This document shows positions 1-11,216 of a stretch of 64,000 nucleotides of DNA, in pieces. Origin of the DNA: Patiria miniata (Eukaryota > Echinodermata > Asteroidea > Valvatida > Asterinidae). The stretch lies in assembly GCF_015706575.1 (NCBI RefSeq), contig NW_024037056.1:15551405-15615404 (forward strand). The letters run 5' to 3'. A model generated the notes under the pieces. That model searched no databases, was not told where the DNA came from, and saw only the letters and a program-made list of their open reading frames with translations. A program made the translations under genes and the position numbers. Numbering within the stretch: the first letter of the stretch is position 1; every line of letters begins with the position of its first letter.

Positions 1-350
1 TCGGTGGACGCAGCGTCGTTCAACGGTGTTCCGCTTGAGGTTCGTTGGAGGGTTTTCGGCCGTCGGCGATTGGGGTAGCTAGGTGGCTTTTCAGTGGCGT
101 GCCGGTGAGGAACCAACGCACATCTCAAGTCGGAATCTGTGGAGAGGATTGGTCGGAGACGAATAAACAAGGTTGTCGGGGGAGTACGAGGGTCCCGGCG
201 AGCGTTGTGGTAATGAGCCGAAGCCGAAATGCAGATGCAATTTCCTGGGGAGTGGTTTTGGAGACGCTCTGGAGTTATGCGTATTTGAGACAACAAGTGC
301 AGGCCCACGGATTGCGCTTAACAAGGCTCTCAAATGAGATAAAGAGACCA
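1..350. other. CpG-rich segment at the left edge, unassigned
   Basis: The first ~350 bases have many more G, C and CpG dinucleotides than the AT-rich DNA that follows. They look like an untranslated exon or a promoter-proximal island. The open frames on both strands (for example 45-353 plus and 91-351 minus) show no recognisable protein similarity. There is no clear splice donor at the right end. It could be a leader exon of a gene starting to the left, a distal non-coding exon of the OSR gene, or just a GC-rich island. Confidence 0.3.
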
Positions 351-2138
351 TGATATTTGGTGTTCTTGCAGTTATACACTGGGTACTAGCATCTTTGTGG
401 CAAATAGGTTTTTTTTTAAGTTTATGGAAGTACCCTTTAGTGCGGAGCCAATTGCTGTGGATTTAAGCCATACTGTATCTGTGTTGGGTGGTGTTTTGTG
501 TAAAATTTCACATTTCACATGGAATTTTTCTTAAGAACTAAGGTTTGGTTCCATCAAGTTTGGGGGAATTTAAGTCAATTAGATTTTAGGGTTAGACATT
601 TAAGTTGTTCTTCCAATTATTTACCGACGGCAATGGTTTCATTGTATAAGTAACAGGACCTGGTGTGTCAATTCTGGCAGTATCTAGTGAGCAGAGGGTT
701 TGGGGGGGGGGGGGGGGGTTATCGGGGATGTTGGGTGGGAGATGGGGTACACCCCCCCCCCCCTACCGGTTTTCTAATTTGCAGCACTTGCGGTGGCCTA
801 GAAATTTGGGGGAAGTGTTATTGATGGGTCCACCCTTGGTGCCCCTAATAACATGCTGGTGCCCCTCCCCTTCCCCCAGGCCCCCACTGAAAATATCCTG
901 GCTACCACTGACCCCTGAGATGTTGACTGCACTGTAGTGTCTCCCAAACTCAAGTAAACCCAGTCACTGAGGTTAATACGTGTGCCTAATATTAAGACTA
1001 GTCAAATCCTAGTCAAATTAAAGCAGTCTTGCATTGTTTGTCTAGCCTGTGACTAATTGCAAGGATTTCTACTCTCTTGATTTTAGATTGGAATGTGTGA
1101 TAAGAACCCAGACCATTGAAAGGGAATTATGGTTAAAATATTAATTATACGGTATTAAAATAGCTTGAAAGCTCATTAGCATAATTGCAAATCCGTCCTG
1201 ACAAGAATTTGTTGCCAGGTGGGTTGATGGAATTTCTGATAAAGTTTGTGATGTCATTTAAGTTCAGCGTGTTCTTTGACATTCCTGAAGTGATTTTTGA
1301 TGGCTTTTAATACATAAAGGCACATCAAAAAAAGAAAATAAACCTTCAAACTGATATATTTGGAGACCGTACATGTGGTAAGACGTAAGACATGTGGAAA
1401 TTGCGGTGCCTATTTCTGTCAGACGTGCGCAGTACACATGTGTTTGTTCATTGTAGCCCAATAAATTGTATGGACATGAACATTATGTATGCACCTCTGA
1501 ACCGAACCGAAGTTCGGAGAAAAATAATCGTACCGCAACGGAACCGAACCGAATGGAACTTTGAGGATCAGTTGCAGCACTAACTGAATATATATATATA
1601 CTGTGTCAAATTAATGAATGTACATTGGTGAAGAGCACAGTTTTTTTAATTGGTAACAAAGGTTTGATCCTGCGTCGCATAATCTACAGTTGCTTCCAAC
1701 TTCAGAGCGAGAGAGCATGGAGACATTTCAAGACTCCGGGTGGGCGAAACACCAAGGACAGACGAAAGAAGACCACATGTACCAATCAACACAAACATGA
1801 CAGGAAACAAAGACAGGACAAGTCTAGAGATGGACAGACAGTACAAAATGTTGCGTAAAGAAAAACAAGACTGTATAATGTAACAAACAAAATACAAATT
1901 GAAGAAAAATCAGAAATGGTAAGTGGAGAAGCTACTTAACATAATGGGAAATTAAAGTTCTCTTATAAAACAATATCCATGCAGTAGCAAGAGGAAACGT
2001 AAAAATTCTTTGTTTTTCTATGAATGATTCTTGCAGTTAACTTTTTATCAAACAGTGCCCCACCACAGATAGTGGTTTGCCACAAACCCCTCAAAAATCA
2101 CACTACCGGGTACTAGTGGTTATAAAATGAACAAAGAG

Positions 2139-2668
2139 TTAAAGGGAATGTACATCATTGGCTTATGCTTTAATTTTCAGAAATGAACTATTTGAGGGGT
2201 TAGTATAATAGATCAAATTATTGTTACACTGACATGTTTGAAGTTTTGTTTTCGAAAATGCTGGAAAAACCAAGAAAAACAAAACTTTTCAAGTAGTCTG
2301 GTTCCCTGACTCCACTGAAGATGAAATGGATCAATTTACAGATGCCGGAAAATTGTACGCTAAGGGAACCAGTCTAGCTGACCTGCACCCATTCATGAAC
2401 ATAAAACCAATTAGCAAACAAAATTGGACTGAAAAAATGGTAAATTTGGAGCAGTAGTGAAAAATAGTTAGGTTTTTCCTACGGTGGTCGGCCGACCACC
2501 GTTGGAAATGTAAACAAAAATACAATTTTCTTGAAAATGACTTCACACCAGGTGCCATAATTTTACAGGATGCTTTAGACTGTCATTTACCAACATCCTG
2601 TAAGGTATTTCGTAAAAACTTGGTCATTTTATTTTTCGATGTTTGCAAATGTTGTATTTTCCCTTTAA
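2139..2668 (-). mobile_element. TTAA-flanked non-autonomous element (MITE-like), copy 1
   Basis: It starts TTAAAGGGAATGTACATCAT and ends TTTTCCCTTTAA, an imperfect terminal inverted repeat of ~20 bp bounded by TTAA on both sides. It matches the copies at 27832-28356 and 34022-34509 but in the opposite orientation. It carries two inverted copies of CTGGTTCCCT and a perfect palindrome around GGTGGTCGGCCGACCACC at 2481-2502. It encodes no protein. The TTAA boundary suggests piggyBac-type mobilisation, which is an inference. The reading frame 2331-2558 on the minus strand is part of the element, not a gene. Confidence 0.8.
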
Positions 2669-5600
2669 ACAAAAAAAAATCTACCGGTACATCTGCTGTG
2701 GTAGCGCTAATCCGCACCATGTTGCTTTGCATTTCTACTAATAGGGATGTTATCAAGATTTGGACACGCTGATCCCGCAGCTGCCACCATAAAGGTGTCA
2801 AGGCAAAAATATAAAGTAGCCGCATTATCAGCAAGGCAAACCTACCCGCTTGTTAATTACTGCGCGCCCCTGATAGTAATTTACTGCCCCTTCCATGTGG
2901 TAATCTCGGGTTTTATTGCAGCTTCCAGATTCTGCAGCGTTTGAGTTTACCCATTTACCCCCATTAGGGGTGTAATTTTGTCTAAGGTGGTTGTAAACCG
3001 TCCTGCTGTTTCCAGGCAGGCCTTTGTTGACTGGCTTGATAGCTAGATAATTTTAACAGTGCCAGATATAGCAGGGGTGATACCTTGCGCATAGTAGCCG
3101 GGCTAACAAGTGGCACAGTGAACTTTTAACATTAGACTCCCTAATTGCGCATTCGCTGATGAGATCTTGTCAAAATGCTAAGGAAACTCTTTAAACACAC
3201 ATTGACATATTTAATGATTATCAGTTCTGCTGTATCCAAAAAGATCCAACAACAAAATAATCTGTGCAATTTTGTTCATTGTTAAAGAGACTTTTTGAAT
3301 TAAACAAGCTTGGAAAAATTAAACATACATTTAATTAACCTTTATCAAGCTGAATATTGCAAGATTTCACAGCAAAATTTTCTGTTGGATTTTGTCGATC
3401 CTAGCGAACGAAAGATCTTGTTACTGTTGGAGAGTTGTTAATGTATTCAGCAAATTTGTACCATTGTCAATTAAGCCTTTATCATTGGGTCAGTGAAATT
3501 TGAATTCATAAATATTCCTTGGTTTTCCTGTGTGAGAAAATTGCAAAAAATAGTAAAGAAATTTGAATTATTGAGTTTTTGTGGTGATGAACATTTTTTG
3601 AGTTGGCTGGTACAAGTACAACTTCCCGTGTTGGCAATTTTTAATCAAGGGACCTTAGAGTCAGAGGACATTAATGCTACTTAAAATCCAGGCTTTCCAA
3701 TATTCCTACTTTTCCAAATTTTACCTTTTTTTACCGTGCTCCTACTTTCCAAATGTTTTTCTAGAAGTTCCTACATTTTCCTACCTTTTGTCCCACAACT
3801 CCGAAAAATGAAATCACATTGAATATTTTTCATAACACTGTCATAAATCACACAATGTACGGCTTGGGCGCAAGAGTACTGCAACTGTTCTTCCAAGAGC
3901 TTAGTTGAGGATGGAGCACAAGTGTTGTGAGTACAGAACACGCCAAAAGAGGCTGATGATGCTGTGGACATGGGTGAGCATCAACAGAAATTACTCCTGA
4001 AGGCCTGCAAAAGTCCCACTTTTATCCTGATTTTGTCCTACTTTGTCCTTTTTTTTCTCTTATTTTTTCTTGAAAAAGTTTGATCCTAATAATGTTCCCC
4101 TACTTTTTCACCCAGCAAGCTTATCATAAAATACCATTGCATGCACGTCTTCAACATCATGTTCCTCATTTTCTTTTTCTCTTTAATACCTTTTTTTGTC
4201 TGTTTGGTGTCAAAAACAAACAACTAATTCTTCAGAACCAATTCCATGACAAACAAACAGTACATCTTGTGTACACTGCCAGAATTGCCAATTACTTTGC
4301 AAAAGAGAAATGAATCATAAAACTGAGCCGGTAAATTGTAGTGCCACAATCAGACATGTAAAAAAGCTGTAGTTTTATTGTTGCTGTCACCAAGGTTTGT
4401 CTTTTTTTTCACCTTAGAATCTGCTTTTGCGAAGCAAGATCGTTTAGAATTAAAGCAGAGTGCACAAAAGAGTCTCCAGGAATTTGCGATATCGACGCAA
4501 CACTGTGAGGCAATAACCTCGTGGATTCGTTTTTTTCCACAAACAGCTGTGAAAAGGGTGCTACCGTTTGTGGCTCCAATGTCCATTTTGCATCGGTCTG
4601 TTCAGAAGCCGCACCAAAGTGTCACCCATCACAATAGTACCTTAGCTATAGGGTCCTTCTTAAGTTGTACAACACATGCAACATGTCATTTGTTCTTCTT
4701 TGTTGAGCTGTGCAGTGATTTTGACAGCTTTTTTGGGGGGCAGTAAAATTGAAAGGAGTGCCTTTTGTGCCACATGTAACAGATACCCCTGCCTGTAAAC
4801 CCTAACAATGACTTCTCACTTGAATGGGCTTCTCCTTTTCATGTTGAGTGTTTGATTAAGGTTCTTTCAGAAGAATTACAGGAGGGGGATATTCTCTGCG
4901 GCTTTTTTTTGGAAGGGGGTGAGGCTCTTCTTACTAAATGGGGTTTATGGCATGTTTGTGTTGGAATTTGGGGCACTAGTTTATTGATTTCTTTTTTGTG
5001 GGGAAAATGCTGACAAAAGCTTGCGGTTGTAAATACTCTGCTACCGAAGTTGACTTGGGGAAGTATCAAGAAAAAAAGAGGTTGATGACCTTTCAGTCAT
5101 TGGGCTTTAAGGGGAAATAAGAATTTCTGGAAATTTGTGGGTGAAAAAGAAAACAGTCAAACCCCCCCCTCCCCCCCCCCCCCCAAAAGATTCCATACAT
5201 TGTAGAAGGGGAAATACAATAGGGGGGGGGGACTTTCACTCTACAAACTTATAAGCAAACACAAAGTCCAACCCTCATCCAAAGTTTGTAACTTTGGACT
5301 CAAAAATGCTGTCGGAAACAGTTTGGAAAAGATGCAAAAACTCTGTTTTATTTAATGCAGTCTGGTTAAAGTGTGACGAGTGTAAAAATATCCCCCCTCT
5401 ATTTTTTGGTTTATCCCTATTGGGTGTATTTAAAAAATAAACCAGTAGATATAAATTTTGATCAAATTATACTAACTGCCATGCCTTTGTGCTTCTTACT
5501 TTCCTGTTGCTGCAAGTACTGGCTGTATATCAATTCATATTCATAAAAAAACAGTTTATCTATTCCTATTGGTCGAGAGCCCGTCACGGGCCTTTGGCTC

Positions 5601-6224
5601 AGTCCAATATCTGTGTCCAGGCCCCTACTTGTTTAAAACAGTCAAGCACATACCGGTTTTTATTCCCTTATTATAGGCCTACTTTCTCAGCAAGCCTTAA
5701 AACAGGGGAATTTCAAACTAAGCTTTAAATTTTTTTTTTCATAATTGTTAAAAATAACACCTGTTTCTGAAGTTAACCACAAAGAAACAGACTCCATAGG
5801 GCGTTCGTGAAAATTATGCCAGCTGTCAATAAACCAATATTCTGGTCGGGAACCGGTGATTTGTAGCTTGCCGAGTACCGGGACTAATTTCTGGGAGGGA
5901 GCCCTGAATGGTGGGCTGTACCGAGTCATAAATCTTATTCTTTGTTCCAATTTTAGCTGCTTTCTTTCTGTCTTTCTGCCTTTTTTTTGTTTCAGAATGG
6001 AATGTCTTGGCGGATGTCGGAGGAAATTTATTCCTTTTCAATTTAGAATGAGAATATAAGCGTTCTGTTTCCATCCTTCCCGTGGATTTCGTTGCTGAAG
6101 CAGTCGTGACATTGGACAGATCTCTGTCAAAGTGTTTTATTTCAAACACTGCATCCAGATCCGAAAGTGGTAACTGTTAATAAAGAAGGTTTTTTATTCT
6201 TTTCTAGTTTTCTAGTTGGACTTT

Positions 6225-6935
6225 TTGTTCCTCGTTGATGTGTTGAAGATAGCGTCTTTGAACTCGGAACGCCTTGGTTCTTTGGAGTGTTTCACTTTCA
6301 TGTGTTGTTTTTGAAACACTTGCGTTCCCTTTTAAACACTTCATGATAAGGGAGTCAGAATGTTCTTGTTCCTTTGGAGTGTTCCTATTTCTGTGTTCTT
6401 TTTGAAACACCTGTGTTCTTCTTCAAACACTTGTGTTTTTTTAAACACTTGTGTTCTTTTTGAAACACTTGTGTTCTTTTTGAAACACTTGTGTTCTTTT
6501 TGAAACACTTGTGTTCTTTTTGAAACACTTGTGTTCTTTTTGAAACACTTGTGTTCTTTTTGAAACACTTTATTCAGGAGTCGGAATGTTCTTGTTCCTT
6601 TGGAGTGTTCCTGTTTCAGCGTTCTTTTTAAAACACTTGTGTTCTTGTTTTTAAATACTTTATTTATTATAGACGGAATGTTCTTGTTTCTTTGGAGTGT
6701 TCCTATTTCTGTGTCCTGTTTGAGATATTTGTGCTCTTTTTGAAACACTTACATTCCTTTTTCAACAATTTTCATGATAAGGGAGTCAGAAGGTTCTTGC
6801 TCCTTTTGGAAATCGGAGTGTTCTGTTCCTTTCATCTGTTCTTTTTCGAATACTCCTGTTTGTTTTGGAACATTCTGTTCCTTTTGGAACATCGCTGTTC
6901 CTTTAGGAACACTCCTGTTCATTTCAGGACATCCC
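6225..6935. repeat. Minisatellite with a 20-bp unit
   Basis: The core at about 6420-6560 is a near-perfect tandem array of TTGTGTTCTTTTTGAAACAC, about seven copies. Flanking sequence to ~6225 and ~6935 repeats a longer block containing TTCTTGTTCCTTTGGAGTGTTC and related GTTCC-rich words, so the array looks composite. Each unit contains AACACTTGTGTT, which can pair with itself. The open frames across it (6341-6748 minus, 6692-6997 plus) are products of the repeat. Confidence 0.9.
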
Positions 6936-7789
6936 GTTTGGAAAACTACACATTTCCAGTTGATATATTGTCGCCAAGCAGTGTTGCTAGCCACTAGCAA
7001 ATTTCCTTCAACAAGATACTGTTCAAAATATGAAATTTACAAGCATCTTCATTCTATATCCGTATACATGCATATACTGAGATTTTTGTTTTCCAACTTA
7101 AAATTGAACGCCAGAATAAAATAAATGAATGCTGAAGCGTAATCCAAACCCCCCCCCCCAAAAAAAAACTGACAGATATTAATCCTCACTGTCAAAAAAG
7201 GGTAAATTATCTCTCTCTTCCCCTCATCAAACTGTCATCACTCTCAGAGCTGATGGCAGCTACCACAGATTCTAAAAAAAAAATATCGTGGTGCAACTTT
7301 CGGAATCCAATATCTGCCAGTTTGGAATCTGGGCAGGCCTCACACGGCGCTGTAGGAGCCCCAGGAAAGCTTCCAAGTGATCAGAGGCGCTAATTGGTCC
7401 CCCTGTCACCCCCCCGGACACCCTTTGGGTCCCCTTTTGCCCCCTAGGGGTGCGCTTCAATTTATCAGGAGGGGCGCCTGGTTCATGGTTTTCTGAAATT
7501 TGAGGTGAGGGGTCATTATAAATGATACCCCATACTGGAAAATCTCTGTCTGTCATTAACAAAACTTGGGCAGTTCTTCTCTAAAGCTCGTTCGGTGATA
7601 TGTTATTATTAAACATTGATTGGTTATCATTTCGTGAGAATTAAAACATAACAAGATTTTCTTTCATTTTCTGAGAAATGTGGATATCATCTTGGGATTG
7701 TTATCGCCAGAAAGGCTTAAATTTATATTTTTACATTTATATTTTTACATTTGTATGCATACACTTTTCCCTGGATTAGATGCAGTGGT

Positions 7790-7916
7790 GGAGCCTCCCC
7801 CCCCCCCCCCCCCCGCAGTGACCGTAATTTTCTCAAATAAGGCAACTTTTCACTTGTGAGAGCCCTTCCGCCGCCGCCCCCCACAGCCTCAGCCCCACCC
7901 CCCCACACAGCCTCAG

Positions 7917-7960
<44 letters not shown>
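7790..7960. repeat. Poly-C tract, longest run 44 nt
   Basis: A run of ~16 C at 7797-7814 is followed by CAGCCCC/CACAGCCTCAG-type short repeats and then an uninterrupted run of 44 C at 7917-7960. The opposite strand is poly-G and could form G-quadruplexes. Run length is likely to be unreliable in sequencing and assembly. Confidence 0.9.
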
Positions 7961-7961
<1 letters not shown>

Positions 7962-8179
7962 TAACCTCTCTGAGTCCACCCTTGAGATGAGTTCCTTGTC
8001 ATAAACTTTCCTTGTAGGCCTATGCGATACAAATTTGGAAACACCATTTATAAAGAGTTTTGTAAAACTTGGAATTTCCTCTTTCTGCATGTTCTGGTAA
8101 CTTCCTAGTTGCTTGCATGATTAAGAAAATGGAGAATAAAAGAAAGAAAAAGAAGCAAGTTACATAAAATAAATTCAAA

Positions 8180-8455
8180 ACTTACGCCATCAGCCTTGGT
8201 CCAAAATGTTGGCCAACGGTATCAAATGAGGGGAATAATCGTCATAGCTATTTTTGGCAAGGTATACACCTCTAGAATTGGAAAATATGTGATAGCATTG
8301 CAGCGCTGGCAGCTTTTTGGGTGTTATCACCCTATTTTTTCAAAATGTCCATCAAAATGCTTGTTACCACTCTAGGGGCGGTATACCTTGCGCATGCTCA
8401 CTATAATCATTTATGCCCTGATTTGATACTGACCAAACCCCCAGGCTGATGGCCT
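8180..8455. repeat. Foldback (inverted-repeat) element
   Basis: The left arm (about 8183-8283) contains GCCATCAGCC, GTATCAAAT and AAGGTATACAC followed by CTCTAGAATTGG. The right arm (about 8360-8452), read on the minus strand, contains GGCCATCAGCC, AGTATCAAATCAGGGC and AAGGTATACCGCCCCTAG in the same order. This is a diverged foldback of ~275 bp with ~80 bp between the arms. No coding potential. A related GATACCTTGCGCAT word occurs near 3080. Confidence 0.7.
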
Positions 8456-10499
8456 AACTGACAAAAAAATTACAGTTGTAAAAAACATGACATTATATGA
8501 AGAAACTGAACTAAGTGAAAATAATTTACCGTAAAATAAAATGGATTAAAATCATGATTTAAATAAAAGGAATCAAGTGATGAGTTCATAGTTTTACTTC
8601 ATTACATTTTGCGCATCGAAGAGTGAGCTGCACTCTATCTGCACTGCATTTCTGATGTTAGTCACTTTAACAACGACCCGACCTTTTCCATCTTGAAGAT
8701 GAAGTAATGTTACACCTTACCAGTGATAGATGGGATCTACCGAAGGAGCTTCCAACCCAAAGAAACTCTTTAAGAGAAATTATCCCCAGAAAAAAATAAA
8801 GGTGGAAAATGCCACCTCTGTTTGACACCTCGGAGGTCTCCGGGTGCGAAACCTATGGGCCAGCTGAGTGATGCTAATTGGTGCCCCGTTTGTCACTGGT
8901 AACCCGTGTTATTGGTCATTTTGGGGACCTTCTGTGACAACATCGTAAATTCCCTTCCCGGGAGTTCGGGAACTGTGATGATGATTGGTGTTTTATGGGT
9001 GATTTCTTAGGGGGTTGGTTCACCCCAAATTGCAGAGGGCTTGCTCTGAAAAGGGCAAGATTGCATGAAGTTTTTCCATCATTTGTGTAAAACACACACA
9101 TCCCAATAACTTGGATTTTGCAGTGTTCATTCCAAAATTAAAACAAAATTATCAATGTGATCCAAATTGATAATTTTGATAATTGTTTATCCAAGACAGA
9201 CTTTAAATATTAAGTCAAGAAATATCCCTCCCCCTTCCCCCAAAAGATTCTAAAATGTCCCCCCAAAACCCCAAGTCTTCTATAATTGTCAAAAATCCTC
9301 TCCAATTTTTCCATCTGACATTTTAAAAAGCAGTTTCCCACTCCTGACTTGACTCTAAAAGTCACGAAGTCCCGCACGAGTTGGTACTGGGGGACAAACA
9401 TTGCGAACAATACAACAAACGCCCAGTGTTTGCACACCGCATGCCCTAGTGACCTTCGATTACCGGCTCGCGGACTACCAGGGATCGATTACTGCAGCAG
9501 TTTGATTTCAGTGGGTATCGATTATTTGAAGGGGTTCAATTTTTCCCCACGAGTTTCGCTGCCCTGGCGCCAACCTGACGGTGCTATTTTTTTTGTCAGT
9601 AAATATCTTCGAATTTCGTTCAAATATCCTCCAAAGTTTGCAGTATTATCCTGTTGGTGTTGGAAAAACTACACTGTGTTTTTGCCTGTTTTCCAGAACG
9701 GTTCCTGATTTTTTTATGCCAACTTGCACTTGTCATGTCATTTTGTGTGACCCACTCTGTCAAAATCTGTCATAAACGATAGTTTGGCATTCAAATACAA
9801 TTTTAGACTACAGACTGTTAATTTATTTTATTGAATTAAACTTCTGCAAACTGCTTACTAGGAGTTATAGTTAGAGGCCTGATGTTTTGATTCTAGTACA
9901 CTAGAAGTATCTTTCCTTTTTTAAATGCATGTTTCCCCTGAACAGAGGTATAAAACCACAAGAGAAATTAAAAGAGTTAACAGTAGGTACTCAGGAAAAC
10001 TTCTTTTGTCGTAAAAAAATATCCTGCAATGGTCGAGGTATTATGCACTCTCACTTATTTCATTTACCCATTTTTAAATTTTTGGGGGGGGGGGGAAACA
10101 TTTACCAGGACCCGTATCTGTTTGCACTTTCAGTTCCAGAAAATCCAATTCTTTGTGCTTGGATAAATGTGTCTGTATATCACCCAGACTTCTAATTCCG
10201 ACTAGATTGCCAATTGTTACACAGATATACTCTCTACTTGAAATCCTATCCACCACAATAACCACGCACTTTTACCATCAAGATCACCTACATCTCAATC
10301 TCTGCATTCTGATTGGCTGTCAGGAAAAGACCCTGTAGCCAATAGGCAGGCACTTTGGGTATTGACTTGGCAGGGTTCCAATTGCTGGGGTGTTTTTTTT
10401 TACAAGATGCTCTGGTTCATGGCGCAGTGTGGAAATACTGATGTCACTGGGTGTTTGTTAAATTGTAATAGAAGTAAATCCAGTTGAGTTTTAAAATTC

Positions 10500-11045
10500 C
10501 TTAAATGTTACAACTTTCTGTTATCAAGGTGTAAGAAATACAACAAAGTCTTAACCTAAGCTACAACTTTCTATGATCAAGTTGTAAGAAAAACAACCAA
10601 GTCTGAAGTCAATGTACAATTTGTTGTGATCAAATTGTAAGAAATACAACAAAGTCTTAAACTAAGCTACAACTTTCTATGATCAAGTTGTAAGAAAAAC
10701 AACCAAGTCTGAAGTCAATGTATAACTTGTGATCAAATTGTAAAAATCACAACCAAATCTTAACCCAAGCTGCACTTTTCTGTGATCAAGTTGTAAGAAT
10801 TGCAACCAAGTCTAAAGTCAATGTACAATTTGCTGTGATCAAATTGTAAAAATGGCAACCAAGTCTTAACCTAAGCTACAACTTTCTGTGGTCAAGTTGT
10901 AAGAATTGCAACCAAGGCTGAAGTCAATGTACAATTTGCTGTGATCAAATCGTAAAAATGGCAACCAAGTCTTAACCTAAGCTACAACTTTCTGTGATCA
11001 AGTTGTAAGAGTTGCAACCAAGTCTTACGTCAAGCTACATCTTGC
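10500..11045. repeat. Tandem array, 53-bp unit in 106-bp dimers
   Basis: Two alternating half-units repeat: one with CTACAACTTTCTATGATCAA followed by GTTGTAAGAA, the other with TGTACAATTTGTTGTGATCA followed by AATTGTAAGAA. Dimers start near 10561 and 10667 (spacing 106). Each half-unit is internally inverted (ACAACTT...AAGTTGT or ACAATTTG...CAAATTGT). About ten half-units. No coding role visible. Confidence 0.85.
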
Positions 11046-11166
11046 TCTGGTGGATTTATAAATATGTGCAACAAAACCAGGAGTGACTAAAAAATTAATT
11101 GGAACTAGGGTCCATTGACATCAATATTACTCGATTACTCAATATCAATGTGATATCGATATCGTT

Positions 11167-11216
11167 GATATCATTTTCTTATTCATATTGAAATATTGAT
11201 AATAGAAAATGATATC
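11167..11216. repeat. 50-bp hairpin with GATATCATTTTC arms
   Basis: GATATCATTTTCTTATT on the left is matched by ATAATAGAAAATGATATC on the right across a ~15-base spacer, giving a strong AT-rich hairpin. The surroundings (11130-11170) repeat GATATCGATATC-type words. Function unknown. Confidence 0.6.

Noticed and set aside
4378..4746. 122-codon plus-strand frame
   Set aside because: No motif or family resemblance; base composition is like the surrounding non-coding DNA.
6341..6748. 135-codon minus-strand frame with FQKEHKCFKKNT-like repeats
   Set aside because: Translation of a 20-bp tandem repeat; no splice context or family match.
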